From Streptomyces sp. 2131.1 (GTDB taxonomy: Bacteria; Actinomycetota; Actinomycetes; Streptomycetales; Streptomycetaceae), in contig NZ_FNSY01000001.1 in the NCBI RefSeq assembly GCF_900105515.1, forward strand, positions 4,638,001-4,702,000: 64,000 bases of DNA, given 5' to 3'. The notes under the pieces were generated by a model. The model saw only the letters and a list, made by a program, of their open reading frames with translations, ran no database searches and was not told the DNA's origin. Below, in pieces: positions 51,193-60,033 of the stretch; within the stretch, counting starts at the first letter, position 1, and each line of letters starts with the position of its first letter. A program made the position numbers and the translations under genes.

Positions 51193-52110
51193 TCAGCGCT
51201 CCGCCCCGAGCACTCCGCAGGACCGGAGGTAGTCCCGGGTGCGGCGGGCGATCGGGAAGGGGCGGTCGGGCGGGCAGGGGTACATGTCCTGCTCGACGAT
51301 GGCGAAGAGGTCCACGTCCAGCCGGCGGGCGGCGGCGAGGACGGGCTCCAGGGCCGGGACCCCGCCCGGCGGTTCGCACATGACGCCGCGCGCCACGGCG
51401 GGCCCGAACGGCACCTCGTCCGCCACCACGCCGGCGAGGATCTCCGGGTCCACCTGCTTCAGGTGGAGGTAGCCGATCCGCTCGCCGTAGGTCTCGATCA
51501 GCTTGACGCTGTCACCGCCGCAGTACGCGTAGTGGCCGGTGTCCAGGCAGAGCGAGACCAGGTCCGGGTCGGTGGCGTCGAGGAAGCGGCCGACGTTCTC
51601 CTCGGTGTCGATATGGGTGTCGGCATGCGGGTGGACGACGACGCGCAGCCCGTACCGGTCCCGGACCTCGCGCGCCAGCCGCTCGGTCTGCGCGGTGAGA
51701 TGGCGCCACTGCTCGGGGGTGAGCGTGCGGTCCTCCAGCACCTCGCCGGTCTTGTCGTCGCGCCAGAAGGCGGGGATGACGACGAGATGCGCCGCGCCCA
51801 TCGCCCGGGTGAGGGCCGCGATGCCGGCGACATGCTCCCAGGTCCGGTCCCAGACGCCCGGACCGTGGTGCAATCCCGTGAAAACGGTGCCCGCCGAGAC
51901 GGAGAGCCCGCGGCTCGCCGTCTCGTCCGCGAGGCGGGCCGGATCGGTCGGGAGGTAGCCGTACGGGCCCAGTTCGATCCACTCGTAGCCCGCGGCGGAG
52001 ACCTCGTCGAGGAAGCGCTGCCAGGGCACTTGCCGCGGATCGTCGGGGAACCACACCCCCCACGAGTTGGGCGCCGAGCCGATGCGGATGCGGGCGGGGG
52101 ATGAGGTCAT
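51193..52110 (-). CDS. iolE: Inosose dehydratase-type TIM barrel (IolE-like)
   Basis: 305 residues of the sugar phosphate isomerase-like superfamily: RIGSAPNSWGVWFPDDP, YEWIELGPYGYLPTDP, GLRVVVHPHADTHIDTEEN (metal ligands), LCLDTGHYAYCGGDSV, IGYLHLKQVDP, DLFAIVEQDMYPCPPDRP. The N-terminus and length match 2-keto-myo-inositol dehydratase, and it diverges from iolC-iolB-iolD-iolA. It converts scyllo-inosose to the dione cleaved by IolD. An IolI-type isomerase is the alternative. Confidence 0.85.
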   Translation of the reverse strand: MTSSPARIRIGSAPNSWGVWFPDDPRQVPWQRFLDEVSAAGYEWIELGPYGYLPTDPARLADETASRGLSVSAGTVFTGLHHGPGVWDRTWEHVAGIAALTRAMGAAHLVVIPAFWRDDKTGEVLEDRTLTPEQWRHLTAQTERLAREVRDRYGLRVVVHPHADTHIDTEENVGRFLDATDPDLVSLCLDTGHYAYCGGDSVKLIETYGERIGYLHLKQVDPEILAGVVADEVPFGPAVARGVMCEPPGGVPALEPVLAAARRLDVDLFAIVEQDMYPCPPDRPFPIARRTRDYLRSCGVLGAER

Positions 52111-52278
52111 GCGTCAAGCCTCACCACGCGCGGAGACGAGTGTCAAGGATAGGTCCCTATGTCCGTACAAATGATTGACGGTGATCGCAGAGGAGAGTGT
52201 GAAGGGAAGGAGCGGAACCGGAGGCGGTCCGCCGCCTCCGGCCGTAGCCCGAAGGGTGCCCAGCAGAAGGGACGCTGC
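52111..52278. promoter_or_regulatory. Divergent iol promoter region
   Basis: The 168 bases between iolE and iolC hold ATAGGTCCCTAT (52149-52160, perfect 5+2+5 palindrome) flanked by GTCAA and TTGAC, all in a locally A+T-richer stretch. This is the natural place for the inositol repressor, usually a GntR/RpiR-type IolR; the regulator gene is not in the window. Confidence 0.55.
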
Positions 52279-53298
52279 ATGCCTGAGCAGCCGTACGACG
52301 TGATCACCATGGGGCGGATCGGGGTGGACCTCTATCCGCTGCGGACGGGTGTGCCGCTGGCCCGGGTCGACACCTTCGGGAAGTTCCTCGGCGGCTCCCC
52401 CTCCAACGTCGCCGTCGCCGCGGCCCGCCTCGGCCGGCGCACCGCCGTGGTGACCCGCACCGGCGCGGACCCCTTCGGCGACTACCTGCGCGAGCAGCTG
52501 CGGGAGTTCGGCGTGGACGACCGCTGGGTGACGCCCGTGGCCGCCTATCCGACCCCGGTCACCTTCTGCGAGGTCTTCCCGCCCGACGACTTCCCTCTCT
52601 ACTTCTACCGGCAGCCCAAGGCCCCCGACCTGGAGATCCACGCCCGCGAACTGGACCTGGACGCGGTCAGGGCGGCCCGGGTGTTCTGGATGACCGGCAC
52701 CGGCCTGTGCGCCGAGCCGAGCCGTACGGCGACCCTCGCCGCCCTGCGCGCCCGCGACCGCACCGGCATCACCGTCTTCGACCTCGACTGGCGCCCGATG
52801 TTCTGGCCGGCCGACGACGGGAACGGCAGTTCCGGACCGAGCCCGTCCGCCCGCTACCGCGAGGCCCTGGCGTACGCGACCGTCGCCGTCGGCAACCTCG
52901 ACGAGTGCGAGGTCGCGACCGGCGAGCGCGAACCGTACGCGGCGGCACGCGCCCTCATCGAGGCCGGCGTCGAGCTGGCCGTCGTCAAACAGGGGCCCGC
53001 GGGCGTCCTCGCCGTCCACCGGGACGGGACCAGCGCCGACGTGCCGCCGCTCCCCGTGGAGGTGGTCAACGGACTGGGGGCGGGCGACGCGTTCGGCGGC
53101 GCGCTCTGCCACGGGCTCCTGGCCGGCTGGGACATCGCGCGCACCATGCGCTACGCCAACGCCGCCGGCGCCATCGTCGCCGCCCGGCTCGCCTGTTCCT
53201 CCGCCATGCCCTTCCCCCACGAGGTCGAGGCCGCCCTTACGACCTCGCCGGCGGTCGCCGGCAAGGGCGCGGTCACCGCAACCGGCGAAAGGACCTGA
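52279..53298 (+). CDS. iolC: 5-dehydro-2-deoxygluconokinase
   Basis: PfkB-family kinase that phosphorylates 2-deoxy-5-keto-D-gluconate in myo-inositol breakdown. 339 residues: DVITMGRIGVDLYPL, FGKFLGGSPSNVAVAAARLG, FYRQPKAPD, and the PfkB signature NGLGAGDAFGGALCHGLLAG with the catalytic Asp. AGAAGGGA precedes the ATG; an in-frame ATG 40 codons earlier would add an unconserved tail and run into the operator. Two bases separate its stop from iolB. Confidence 0.93.
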   Translation: MPEQPYDVITMGRIGVDLYPLRTGVPLARVDTFGKFLGGSPSNVAVAAARLGRRTAVVTRTGADPFGDYLREQLREFGVDDRWVTPVAAYPTPVTFCEVFPPDDFPLYFYRQPKAPDLEIHARELDLDAVRAARVFWMTGTGLCAEPSRTATLAALRARDRTGITVFDLDWRPMFWPADDGNGSSGPSPSARYREALAYATVAVGNLDECEVATGEREPYAAARALIEAGVELAVVKQGPAGVLAVHRDGTSADVPPLPVEVVNGLGAGDAFGGALCHGLLAGWDIARTMRYANAAGAIVAARLACSSAMPFPHEVEAALTTSPAVAGKGAVTATGERT

Positions 53299-53300
53299 GC

Positions 53301-54473
53301 ATGCGAGACGAACCGACGTACCACCTGCCGGCGGGCAGTACCGCGCACGGCCCCTACGCCCTGGACGTCGGCCCGGAGCAGGCCGGCTGGGAGCGGTCGA
53401 GCCTACGAGTGGTGGAGCTGGAGCCGGGAGGAGTTCACACACTTGTCACCGGGGAGAGCGAGTGGATCGTACTGCCGTTGACCGGCAGCTGTACGGTGCA
53501 CATCTCAGATGAGATCTTTGAACTGCTGGGCCGTAAGAGCGTGTTCAGCGGCGTTTCCGATTTCGCCTATGTACCGCGCGACGCCCACGCACAGATCGCC
53601 TCCGGCGCAGGAGGCCGCTTCGCCCTGGCAGGAGCGAAGTGCGAGCGACGACTCCCCGCTCGCTACGGCCCCGCGCCGGAGGTACGCGTGGAACTGCGCG
53701 GCGCCGGTACGTGCTCCCGCCAGGTCAACAACTTCGCCGCCGCCGACGCCTTCGACTGCGACCGGCTGATCGCCGTGGAAGTCCTCACCCCCGGCGGCAA
53801 CTGGTCCTCCTATCCGCCGCACAAACACGACGAGGACCGCCCCGGCGAGGAATCCGTCCTGGAGGAGATCTACTACTTCGAGGTCGAGGACGACGGCATC
53901 GGCTACCACCGCGTCTCCCCGTCCCGCCCCGGCGGTACGGACGTGCTCGCCGAGGTCCGCAGCGGCGACACGGTCCTCATCCCCGACGGGTGGCACGGTC
54001 CGTCCGTCGCCCAGCCCGGCCGCACCCTGTACTACCTCAACGTCATGGCGGGCCCCGGCGAGAAGCGGGAGTGGCTGATCCGCGACCACCCCGACCACAC
54101 CTGGATCCGCGACACCTGGCCGTCCCAGCCGGTCGACCCCCGGCTGCCGCTCCACGGACCGCAGGACCCCGGGCCGCTCCACGGGCCGGAGAACCTCGGG
54201 CCGCTCCACGGACCGCAGGACCCCGGGCCGCTCCACGGGCCGGAGAACCTCGGGCCGCTCCACGGACCGCAGGACCCCGGGCCGCTCCACGGGCCGGAGA
54301 ACCTCGGGCCGCTCCACGGACCGCAGGACCCCGGGCCGCTCCACGGGCCGGAGAACCCCGGGCCGCTCCACGGACCGGAGAACCCCGGGCCGCTCCACGG
54401 ACCGGAGAACCCCGGGCCGCTCCACGGACCGGAGAACCCCGGGCCGCTCCACGGACCGGAGGACCCGGCATGA
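53301..54473 (+). CDS. iolB: 5-deoxyglucuronate isomerase with a long repetitive C-terminal tail
   Basis: Isomerises 5-deoxyglucuronate to 2-deoxy-5-keto-gluconate. The cupin core (residues 1-283) has RVVELEPGGVHTLVTGESEW, SSYPPHKHDEDRPGEES (metal His), EEIYYFEVED, VLIPDGWHGPSVA and RDHPDHTWIRDTWPSQP, and is already full length for IolB. Residues 284-390 are 12 units of a 9-residue repeat LHGP(Q/E)(D/N)(P/L)GP, absent from IolB enzymes known to me. AAAGGA lies before the ATG. The stop overlaps the iolD start. Confidence 0.93.
   Translation: MRDEPTYHLPAGSTAHGPYALDVGPEQAGWERSSLRVVELEPGGVHTLVTGESEWIVLPLTGSCTVHISDEIFELLGRKSVFSGVSDFAYVPRDAHAQIASGAGGRFALAGAKCERRLPARYGPAPEVRVELRGAGTCSRQVNNFAAADAFDCDRLIAVEVLTPGGNWSSYPPHKHDEDRPGEESVLEEIYYFEVEDDGIGYHRVSPSRPGGTDVLAEVRSGDTVLIPDGWHGPSVAQPGRTLYYLNVMAGPGEKREWLIRDHPDHTWIRDTWPSQPVDPRLPLHGPQDPGPLHGPENLGPLHGPQDPGPLHGPENLGPLHGPQDPGPLHGPENLGPLHGPQDPGPLHGPENPGPLHGPENPGPLHGPENPGPLHGPENPGPLHGPEDPA
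54150..54470 (+). repeat. 27-bp minisatellite at the 3' end of iolB
   Basis: Eleven full units and one shortened unit of 27 bases (consensus CTCCACGGACCGGAGAACCC then CGGGCCG). The first seven alternate between a QDP type and an ENL type, giving a 54-bp higher-order repeat; the next four are ENP units; the last, shortened, is EDP and contains GGAGG. The array keeps frame, so unit number can change without breaking iolB. Confidence 0.97.
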
Positions 54474-56371
54474 CCGCGACGCCCGGCACGACCGGTGAGG
54501 CCGTCCGCCGCCTCACCACCGCCCAGGCCCTCGTCGCCTTCCTCGCCCGCCAGTACACCGAACGCGACGGCGAGCGCCACCGGCTGATCGCCGCGACCTG
54601 GGGCATCTTCGGCCACGGCAACGTCGCGGGCATCGGCCAGGCGCTCCTGGAGACCGGCCCCGCCATGCCCTACCTCCAGGGCCGCAACGAACAGGCCATG
54701 GTCCACGCGGCCACCGGCTACGCCCGCCAGTCGGGCAGGCTCTCCGCCCACGCCGTCACCACCTCCATCGGCCCCGGCGCCACCAACCTCGTCACCGGCG
54801 CCGCCCTCGCCACCGTCAACCACCTCCCCGTCCTGCTGCTGCCCGGCGACACCTTCGCGACCCGCCCCGCCGACCCCGTGCTCCAGCAGCTGGAGGTGCC
54901 GTACGCGGGCGACGTCTCCGTCAACGACTGCCTGCGCCCCGTCTCCCGCTTCTTCGACCGGATCACCCGCCCCGAGGCGCTGGTCCCGGCCGCGCTGCAC
55001 GCCATGCGGGTCCTCGCCGACCCGGCGGAGACCGGCGCCGTCACGCTCGCGCTGCCCCAGGACGTGCAGGCGGAGGCGTACGACTGGCCGGCGGAGTTCT
55101 TCGCGGAGCGTGTCTGGCACGTACGCCGCCCCGCCCCCGACCCGCACGAACTCGACCGGGCGGTACGAGCGGTACGTGCCGCGCGCCGTCCGCTGGTCGT
55201 CGCGGGCGGCGGGGTCCACCACAGCGCCGCCGAGAACGCTCTCGCAGCGTTCGCCGCAGCCACCGGCATCCCCGTCGCCTCCACCCAGGCGGGCAAGGGC
55301 TCGCTGCGCCACGACCACCCCGCCGACATCGGCGGCATCGGCCACACCGGCACCGCGACCGCCGACGACCTCGCCCGCACCGCCGACCTCGTCATCGGAA
55401 TCGGCACCCGCTACACCGACTTCACCACCGCGTCCGCGACGCTCTTCGAGAACCCGGACGTCCGCTTCCTCAACATCAACATCACCGGCTTCGACGCCCA
55501 CAAGCTCGCCGCGCTCCCGCTCGTCGCCGACGCCCGCACCGCCCTCGAAGCCCTCACCGGCGCCCTGTCCGGCCACCGCGCGGACCCCGCGTACGAGGCC
55601 GGGTACACGGAGGCCAAGGCCCGTTGGGAGCGGCGCGTCGATGCCGCGTACGCCACCCCCGACCCGCACGCCCGCCCCACCCAGACACAGGTCCTCGGCC
55701 TCCTGGACGAGCTGGTCACCGACGAGGACATCCTCATCAACGCGGCCGGTTCGCTCCCCGGCGACCTGCACAAACTCTGGCGGACCCGCTCCCCGCGCCA
55801 GTACCACGTGGAGTACGGCTACTCCTGCATGGGCTACGAGATCCCGGCCGCGATCGGCGTGAGCAGGGCGGCCCCGGACCGTCCCGTGTGGGCGCTCGTC
55901 GGCGACGGCACGTACCTCATGAACCCCACCGAGATCGTCACCGCCGTCCAGGAGAACGTCCCCGTCAAGCTCGTCGTCCTCCAGAACCACGGCTACGCGT
56001 CCATCGGCGGCCTCTCCGAGGCCACCGGCGGCGAACGCTTCGGCACGGACTACCGTCACCGGGCGGCGCACGGAGACTTCACCGGCCCGCCGCTCCCCGT
56101 GGACCTCGCCGCCAACGCCGCCTCGCTCGGCATGCGGGTGCTGCGCGCCGGGACCGTGGGGGAGCTGCGCGACGCCCTCGCCGAGGCCCGGGCGGCGGAC
56201 CGGCCCGTCTGCGTGCACGTGGAGACCGAAACACCCGGCGCCGGACAGGGGCCTCCGGAGGCACAGGCGTGGTGGGATGTTCCCGTGGCCGAGACGGCCA
56301 CCCGCCCCGCGGCGGTCGAAGCACGGAAAGAGTACGAACGACACCGCACCGGCCGACGCCGTCACCTCTGA
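54470..56371 (+). CDS. iolD: 3D-(3,5/4)-trihydroxycyclohexane-1,2-dione acylhydrolase
   Basis: Thiamine-diphosphate enzyme that opens the ring of the inositol-derived dione. 633 residues: PYR domain (QGRNEQAMVHAATGYARQSG, TSIGPGATNLVTGAALATVN), central domain, PP domain with GDGTYLMNPTEI and VLQNHGYASIGGLSEATG. The ATG overlaps the iolB stop, and its Shine-Dalgarno GGAGG is the last unit of the iolB repeat array. A 12-base gap leads to iolA. Confidence 0.94.
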   Translation: MTATPGTTGEAVRRLTTAQALVAFLARQYTERDGERHRLIAATWGIFGHGNVAGIGQALLETGPAMPYLQGRNEQAMVHAATGYARQSGRLSAHAVTTSIGPGATNLVTGAALATVNHLPVLLLPGDTFATRPADPVLQQLEVPYAGDVSVNDCLRPVSRFFDRITRPEALVPAALHAMRVLADPAETGAVTLALPQDVQAEAYDWPAEFFAERVWHVRRPAPDPHELDRAVRAVRAARRPLVVAGGGVHHSAAENALAAFAAATGIPVASTQAGKGSLRHDHPADIGGIGHTGTATADDLARTADLVIGIGTRYTDFTTASATLFENPDVRFLNINITGFDAHKLAALPLVADARTALEALTGALSGHRADPAYEAGYTEAKARWERRVDAAYATPDPHARPTQTQVLGLLDELVTDEDILINAAGSLPGDLHKLWRTRSPRQYHVEYGYSCMGYEIPAAIGVSRAAPDRPVWALVGDGTYLMNPTEIVTAVQENVPVKLVVLQNHGYASIGGLSEATGGERFGTDYRHRAAHGDFTGPPLPVDLAANAASLGMRVLRAGTVGELRDALAEARAADRPVCVHVETETPGAGQGPPEAQAWWDVPVAETATRPAAVEARKEYERHRTGRRRHL

Positions 56372-56383
56372 AGGAGTCACAGC

Positions 56384-57883
56384 ATGAAGACCGTGAACCA
56401 CTGGATCGGTGGCAAGACCGTCGAGGGCACCTCGGGCAACTGGGGCGAGGTCACCGACCCCGCCACCGGAGCGGTCACCACCCGGGTCGCGTTCGCCTCG
56501 GTGGAGGAGGCCGGCACCGCGGTGGCCGCCGCGAAGGACGCGTACCGGACGTGGCGCGACTCCTCGCTGTCCGCCCGTACGGCGGTCCTGTTCCGCTACC
56601 ACGCGCTGCTGGACGCCCACCGGGACGAGATCGCCGCGCTGATCACCGCCGAGCACGGCAAGGTGCGCTCCGACGCGCTGGGCGAGGTGGCGCGCGGCCT
56701 GGAGATCGTCGAGCTGGCCTGCGGGATCACCACGCAGCTCAAGGGCGAGCTGTCCACCCAGGTGTCGAACCGGGTCGACGTCTCCTCGATCCGCCAGCCG
56801 CTCGGCGTGGTCGCCGGGATCACCCCGTTCAACTTCCCGGCCATGGTGCCGATGTGGATGTTCCCGCTGGCCGTCGCCTGCGGGAACACCTTCGTGCTCA
56901 AGCCCAGCGAGAAGGACCCGTCCGCCGCCAACCTCCTGGCCGAACTGGCCGCCGAGGCCGGGCTGCCGGACGGTGTGCTGAACGTGCTGCACGGGGACCG
57001 GGTCGCCGTGGACGCCCTGCTGAACCACCCGGACGTGGCCGCCGTGTCGTTCGTCGGCTCGACGCCCATCGCCCGCCACATCCACGCCACCGCCTCGGCG
57101 AACGGCAAGCGCGTGCAGGCGCTCGGCGGCGCTAAGAACCACATGCTGGTCCTGCCCGACGCGGACCTGGACGCCGCCGCCGACGCCGCGGTCTCCGCCG
57201 CGTACGGCTCCGCCGGTGAGCGCTGCATGGCGATCTCCGCCGTCGTAGCGGTGGGCGCGATCGGCGACGAGCTGGTCGCCCGGATCAAGGAGCGGGCCGA
57301 GGGGATCAGGATCGGCCCCGGCACCGACCCGGACTCCGAGATGGGCCCGCTGATCACCGCCGCCCACCGCGACAAGGTCGCCACCTACGTCACCGGCGCC
57401 GCCGCCCAGGGCGCCGAAGTCGTCCTCGACGGGACCGGTTTCACCGTCGAGGGCTTCGAGGACGGCCACTGGATCGGCCTCTCGCTCCTCGACCACGTCT
57501 CCACCGAATCCGACGCGTACAGGGACGAGATCTTCGGGCCGGTCCTGTGCGTGCTGCGCGTGGACACGTACGAGGAGGGCGTGGCCCTCATGAACGCCTC
57601 GCCGTACGGCAACGGCACCGCGATCTTCACCCGCGACGGCGGCGCGGCCCGCCGGTTCCAGCTGGAGATCGAGGCCGGCATGGTCGGCGTCAACGTGCCG
57701 ATCCCGGTGCCGGTCGGCTACCACTCCTTCGGCGGCTGGAAGGACTCCCTCTTCGGAGACCACCACATCTACGGCAACGACGGCGTGCACTTCTACACCC
57801 GAGGCAAGGTCACCACGACCCGCTGGCCCGACCCGGCCGACGCCCCGGCGGGCGTGGACCTGGGCTTCCCCCGGAACCACTGA
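56384..57883 (+). CDS. iolA: Methylmalonate-semialdehyde dehydrogenase (CoA-acylating)
   Basis: NAD-dependent aldehyde dehydrogenase that converts malonic/methylmalonic semialdehyde to acetyl-/propionyl-CoA, the last inositol step and also valine catabolism. 499 residues: GITPFNFPAMVPMWMFPLA, LGGAKNHMLVLPDADLDAA, catalytic Cys in YGSAGERCMAIS, GVNVPIPVPVGYHSFGGWK. AAGGAG precedes the ATG. Followed by a perfect hairpin. Confidence 0.95.
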   Translation: MKTVNHWIGGKTVEGTSGNWGEVTDPATGAVTTRVAFASVEEAGTAVAAAKDAYRTWRDSSLSARTAVLFRYHALLDAHRDEIAALITAEHGKVRSDALGEVARGLEIVELACGITTQLKGELSTQVSNRVDVSSIRQPLGVVAGITPFNFPAMVPMWMFPLAVACGNTFVLKPSEKDPSAANLLAELAAEAGLPDGVLNVLHGDRVAVDALLNHPDVAAVSFVGSTPIARHIHATASANGKRVQALGGAKNHMLVLPDADLDAAADAAVSAAYGSAGERCMAISAVVAVGAIGDELVARIKERAEGIRIGPGTDPDSEMGPLITAAHRDKVATYVTGAAAQGAEVVLDGTGFTVEGFEDGHWIGLSLLDHVSTESDAYRDEIFGPVLCVLRVDTYEEGVALMNASPYGNGTAIFTRDGGAARRFQLEIEAGMVGVNVPIPVPVGYHSFGGWKDSLFGDHHIYGNDGVHFYTRGKVTTTRWPDPADAPAGVDLGFPRNH

Positions 57884-57889
57884 CCGGTG

Positions 57890-57921
57890 GTACGGGCCGG
57901 AGCCCCCGCCCCGGCCCGTAC
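57890..57921. terminator. Terminator of the iolCBDA operon
   Basis: GTACGGGCCGG pairs perfectly with CCGGCCCGTAC across a 10-base loop; it lies directly between the convergent iolA and GNAT stops. Confidence 0.8.
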
Positions 57922-58392
57922 TCAGCCCAGCTCCAGCACCCCGACCGTCTGGCCCCCGCTCGTCTCGCCCGTGGGCCGGAAACCGAGCCCGAGGTAGAAG
58001 CCCTCGGGGCCGTCGTCGCCCGGGTGCCAGGTGACGTACATCCGGTCGCCGCCGCGCCGGCGTATCTCCGCGGCCACGGACTCGACCGCGAACCGCCCGC
58101 AGCCACGCCCCTGTTCGTCCGCCGCGATGTTCAGGCGCCACAGCCCGGAGCGGAGGTGGTGCTCCTTGGCGTCGTTCTCGAAGTCGATGTCCAGGAAGGC
58201 CATCAGGAAGCCGACGAGCCGGTCGCCGTCCAGGACGAGCCGGGGCCAGGCGACTGCCTGATGCACGTACGCCTCCGCGAGGGACGTCGCCACCGGCTCC
58301 ACCAGATGCTCCTGGTCGGGCCGGACCCTGAGGGCGATCGCGGCATCGACGTTGTCGGCGGTGACCTCGGCCAGCCTGAGCGAAGTAGTCAT
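57922..58392 (-). CDS. GNAT-family N-acetyltransferase
   Basis: 156 residues: SLRLAEVTADNVDAAIALRV at the start, acetyl-CoA loop AADEQGRGCGRFAVESVAAE, DRMYVTWHPGDDG, and C-terminal FYLGLGFRPTGE. The substrate is not predictable. No ribosome binding site precedes the ATG; A+T-rich TTTTCAC lies directly before it, suggesting a leaderless transcript. Confidence 0.88.
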   Translation of the reverse strand: MTTSLRLAEVTADNVDAAIALRVRPDQEHLVEPVATSLAEAYVHQAVAWPRLVLDGDRLVGFLMAFLDIDFENDAKEHHLRSGLWRLNIAADEQGRGCGRFAVESVAAEIRRRGGDRMYVTWHPGDDGPEGFYLGLGFRPTGETSGGQTVGVLELG

Positions 58393-58440
58393 GTGAAAAC
58401 GGTAAACGGCGAGGTCAAACGTTTTTCGCCGCACACATGA

Positions 58441-58474
58441 CCGCAGGGCCGCTCCCCCCGGAGCGGCCCTGCGG
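58441..58474. terminator. Perfect hairpin after the VC0807-type gene
   Basis: CCGCAGGGCCGCTCC-CCCC-GGAGCGGCCCTGCGG, 15 perfect pairs, 15 bases downstream of the minus-strand stop. Confidence 0.9.
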
Positions 58475-58489
58475 AGTTCTGTCGGACGC

Positions 58490-59203
58490 TCAGCGCTTCG
58501 AGTTGCCGGCCTCGGCCTCGATCATCCGCTCCATCGGGGCGACCGCGATCCGCCCCGAGACGACGAACGCCAGCACCATCGCGACCACCATGATCACGGT
58601 CCCGGCCCACACCATCGTCTCGACCGGCACGGTGTACGCGCCCACGGCCCGCACCGCGCACTCGGCGAGCAGTCCCAGGCCCCACACCGCCGAGAACCGC
58701 GTCTCGGCCCGCCGGAACGACGGCGAACCGGCGGACAGCCGCTCCCAGGCAGCCGTCTTGGCGGCCTCGCCCCGCGTCAGCCACGGTCGCAGCCCCGCCG
58801 ACAGCATCGGCCGCCCCCGCAGCGCCGTCACCAGGAACGTCAGCCCGATGATGCTGCTCACCCCGCTGTCCTTGAGGAGCATCACCCGCGGGTCACCGGC
58901 GACAAGGCCCAGCACCAGCGAGACAGCGTTGACCGACACCATCAGCGCGGCGAGCCCGTTGAGCCTGCGGTCGCGGACCGCACCCCACACGGTGCGGACG
59001 GCGGGGATCACGCTGCTCCAGGCCAGCGCGGCGAAGGTGGAGAGCCCCGCCGCCTTCAGCCCGTAGTACGCGGCGAGCGGCAGCGCGACGTCCACCAGCA
59101 GCGGCTTCAGGCTGTCCACGAGCGCCTTGCGGGGCGCGATCGGGGTGGCGGCCGCCGGGGCGTCGACGACGGGGGCGGAGAGTGTGGCGGCCGGGCTGCT
59201 CAT
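58490..59203 (-). CDS. VC0807-type integral membrane protein
   Basis: 237 residues with five to six membrane segments (LLVDVALPLAAYYGLKAAG, LAALMVSVNAVSLVLGLVAG, SSIIGLTFLVTAL, VWAGTVIMVVAMVLAFVVSG). The arrangement DVALPLAAYYGL / LSTFAALAWSSVIPAVRT / DPRVMLLKDSG matches the uncharacterised VC0807 family. GGGAGGA is well placed before the ATG. Function unknown. Confidence 0.82.
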   Translation of the reverse strand: MSSPAATLSAPVVDAPAAATPIAPRKALVDSLKPLLVDVALPLAAYYGLKAAGLSTFAALAWSSVIPAVRTVWGAVRDRRLNGLAALMVSVNAVSLVLGLVAGDPRVMLLKDSGVSSIIGLTFLVTALRGRPMLSAGLRPWLTRGEAAKTAAWERLSAGSPSFRRAETRFSAVWGLGLLAECAVRAVGAYTVPVETMVWAGTVIMVVAMVLAFVVSGRIAVAPMERMIEAEAGNSKR

Positions 59204-59412
59204 GTCGGTTCCTCCCGTTGCGGCGGCGCCTTCGTGGCTCCCGCTCTCGACACGTACAGAGTGCCGATCCGGCCCCCCTCCCCGGCAGAGCCGCGTGTAC
59301 CGATCTCCACATGACGGATGTCATCGCGTTCGTGTGAGGCCGTACGGCTCCGAGCGCGTGACCGGTGGAAAACCGTTCGCCGTCCCCCGCCGCACGGTGC
59401 TGTGATGCTCGT

Positions 59413-60033
59413 ATGACCGCATCCACGTCCGCGTCCACCGTGCCCCGCCACCAGATCCGCGCGCTGCACACCGCCGAGACCGTGACCGTCTACCAGGCGT
59501 ACAGGCCGTCGCTCGGGCTGCCGGCCGCCCGCGACGGGCGCTTCCCGGCCGCCTGGAAGCGCGACCGCATGACGTGGATCAAGCCGAGCTTCCTGTGGAT
59601 GATGTACCGCTGCGGCTGGGGGACGAAGGAGGGCCAGGAGACCGTCCTCGCCGTCGAGATCACCCGCGAGGGCTTCGACTGGGCCCTGGCCCACGCCGAA
59701 CTCTCCCACTACGAACGGGGCGTGCACCCGGACCGCGCCACCTGGCAGCGCGACCTGCGCCGGGCGCCCGCCCGCGTCCAGTGGGACCCCGAGCGCGACC
59801 TGCACCTGAACCGGCTCACCCACCGCTCGCTTCAGCTCGGCCTGGCGGGCGAGGCGTCGCGGCGTTACGCGGACGAGTGGACGGTCGCGATCCGCGACGT
59901 CACCCCGCTCGCCCGGGAGATCCACGCGCTGGTCAGGGCGGGCGGGACGGAGGCCGCGAGCGCGCTGCTGCCGGACGAACGGGTCTACCCGGCGCCCGCT
60001 GCCGTCCCGGGCCCCGCGTCTTCGCCGTCGTAG
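59413..60033 (+). CDS. DUF4291 family protein
   Basis: 206 residues. The family pattern is clear: IRALHTAETVTVYQAYRPSL, KRDRMTWIKPSFLWMMYRCG, VLAVEITREGFDWALAHAEL, VQWDPERDLHLNRLTHRSLQ. The conserved Arg/Lys/His residues suggest an enzyme or nucleic-acid-binding role, but I know no proven function. The last 48 bases overlap the end of the convergent frameshifted gene. Confidence 0.85.
   Translation: MTASTSASTVPRHQIRALHTAETVTVYQAYRPSLGLPAARDGRFPAAWKRDRMTWIKPSFLWMMYRCGWGTKEGQETVLAVEITREGFDWALAHAELSHYERGVHPDRATWQRDLRRAPARVQWDPERDLHLNRLTHRSLQLGLAGEASRRYADEWTVAIRDVTPLAREIHALVRAGGTEAASALLPDERVYPAPAAVPGPASSPS

Noticed and set aside
54150..54470. Tandem repeat considered as a CRISPR array
   Set aside because: Units are contiguous, 27 bases, with no unique spacers, and they code in frame with iolB; it is a minisatellite.
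54032..58141. Open minus-strand frame of more than 1300 codons opposite iolB-iolD-iolA
   Set aside because: It is antisense to four well-supported genes and stays open because of high G+C and a 27-base repeat without stops; its sequence is Gly/Pro/Arg-rich and matches no family.
59311..59324. ATGAC-GGAT-GTCAT inverted repeat between the VC0807-type and DUF4291 genes
   Set aside because: Arms of only five bases, no second copy and no adjacent regulator; too weak to call.
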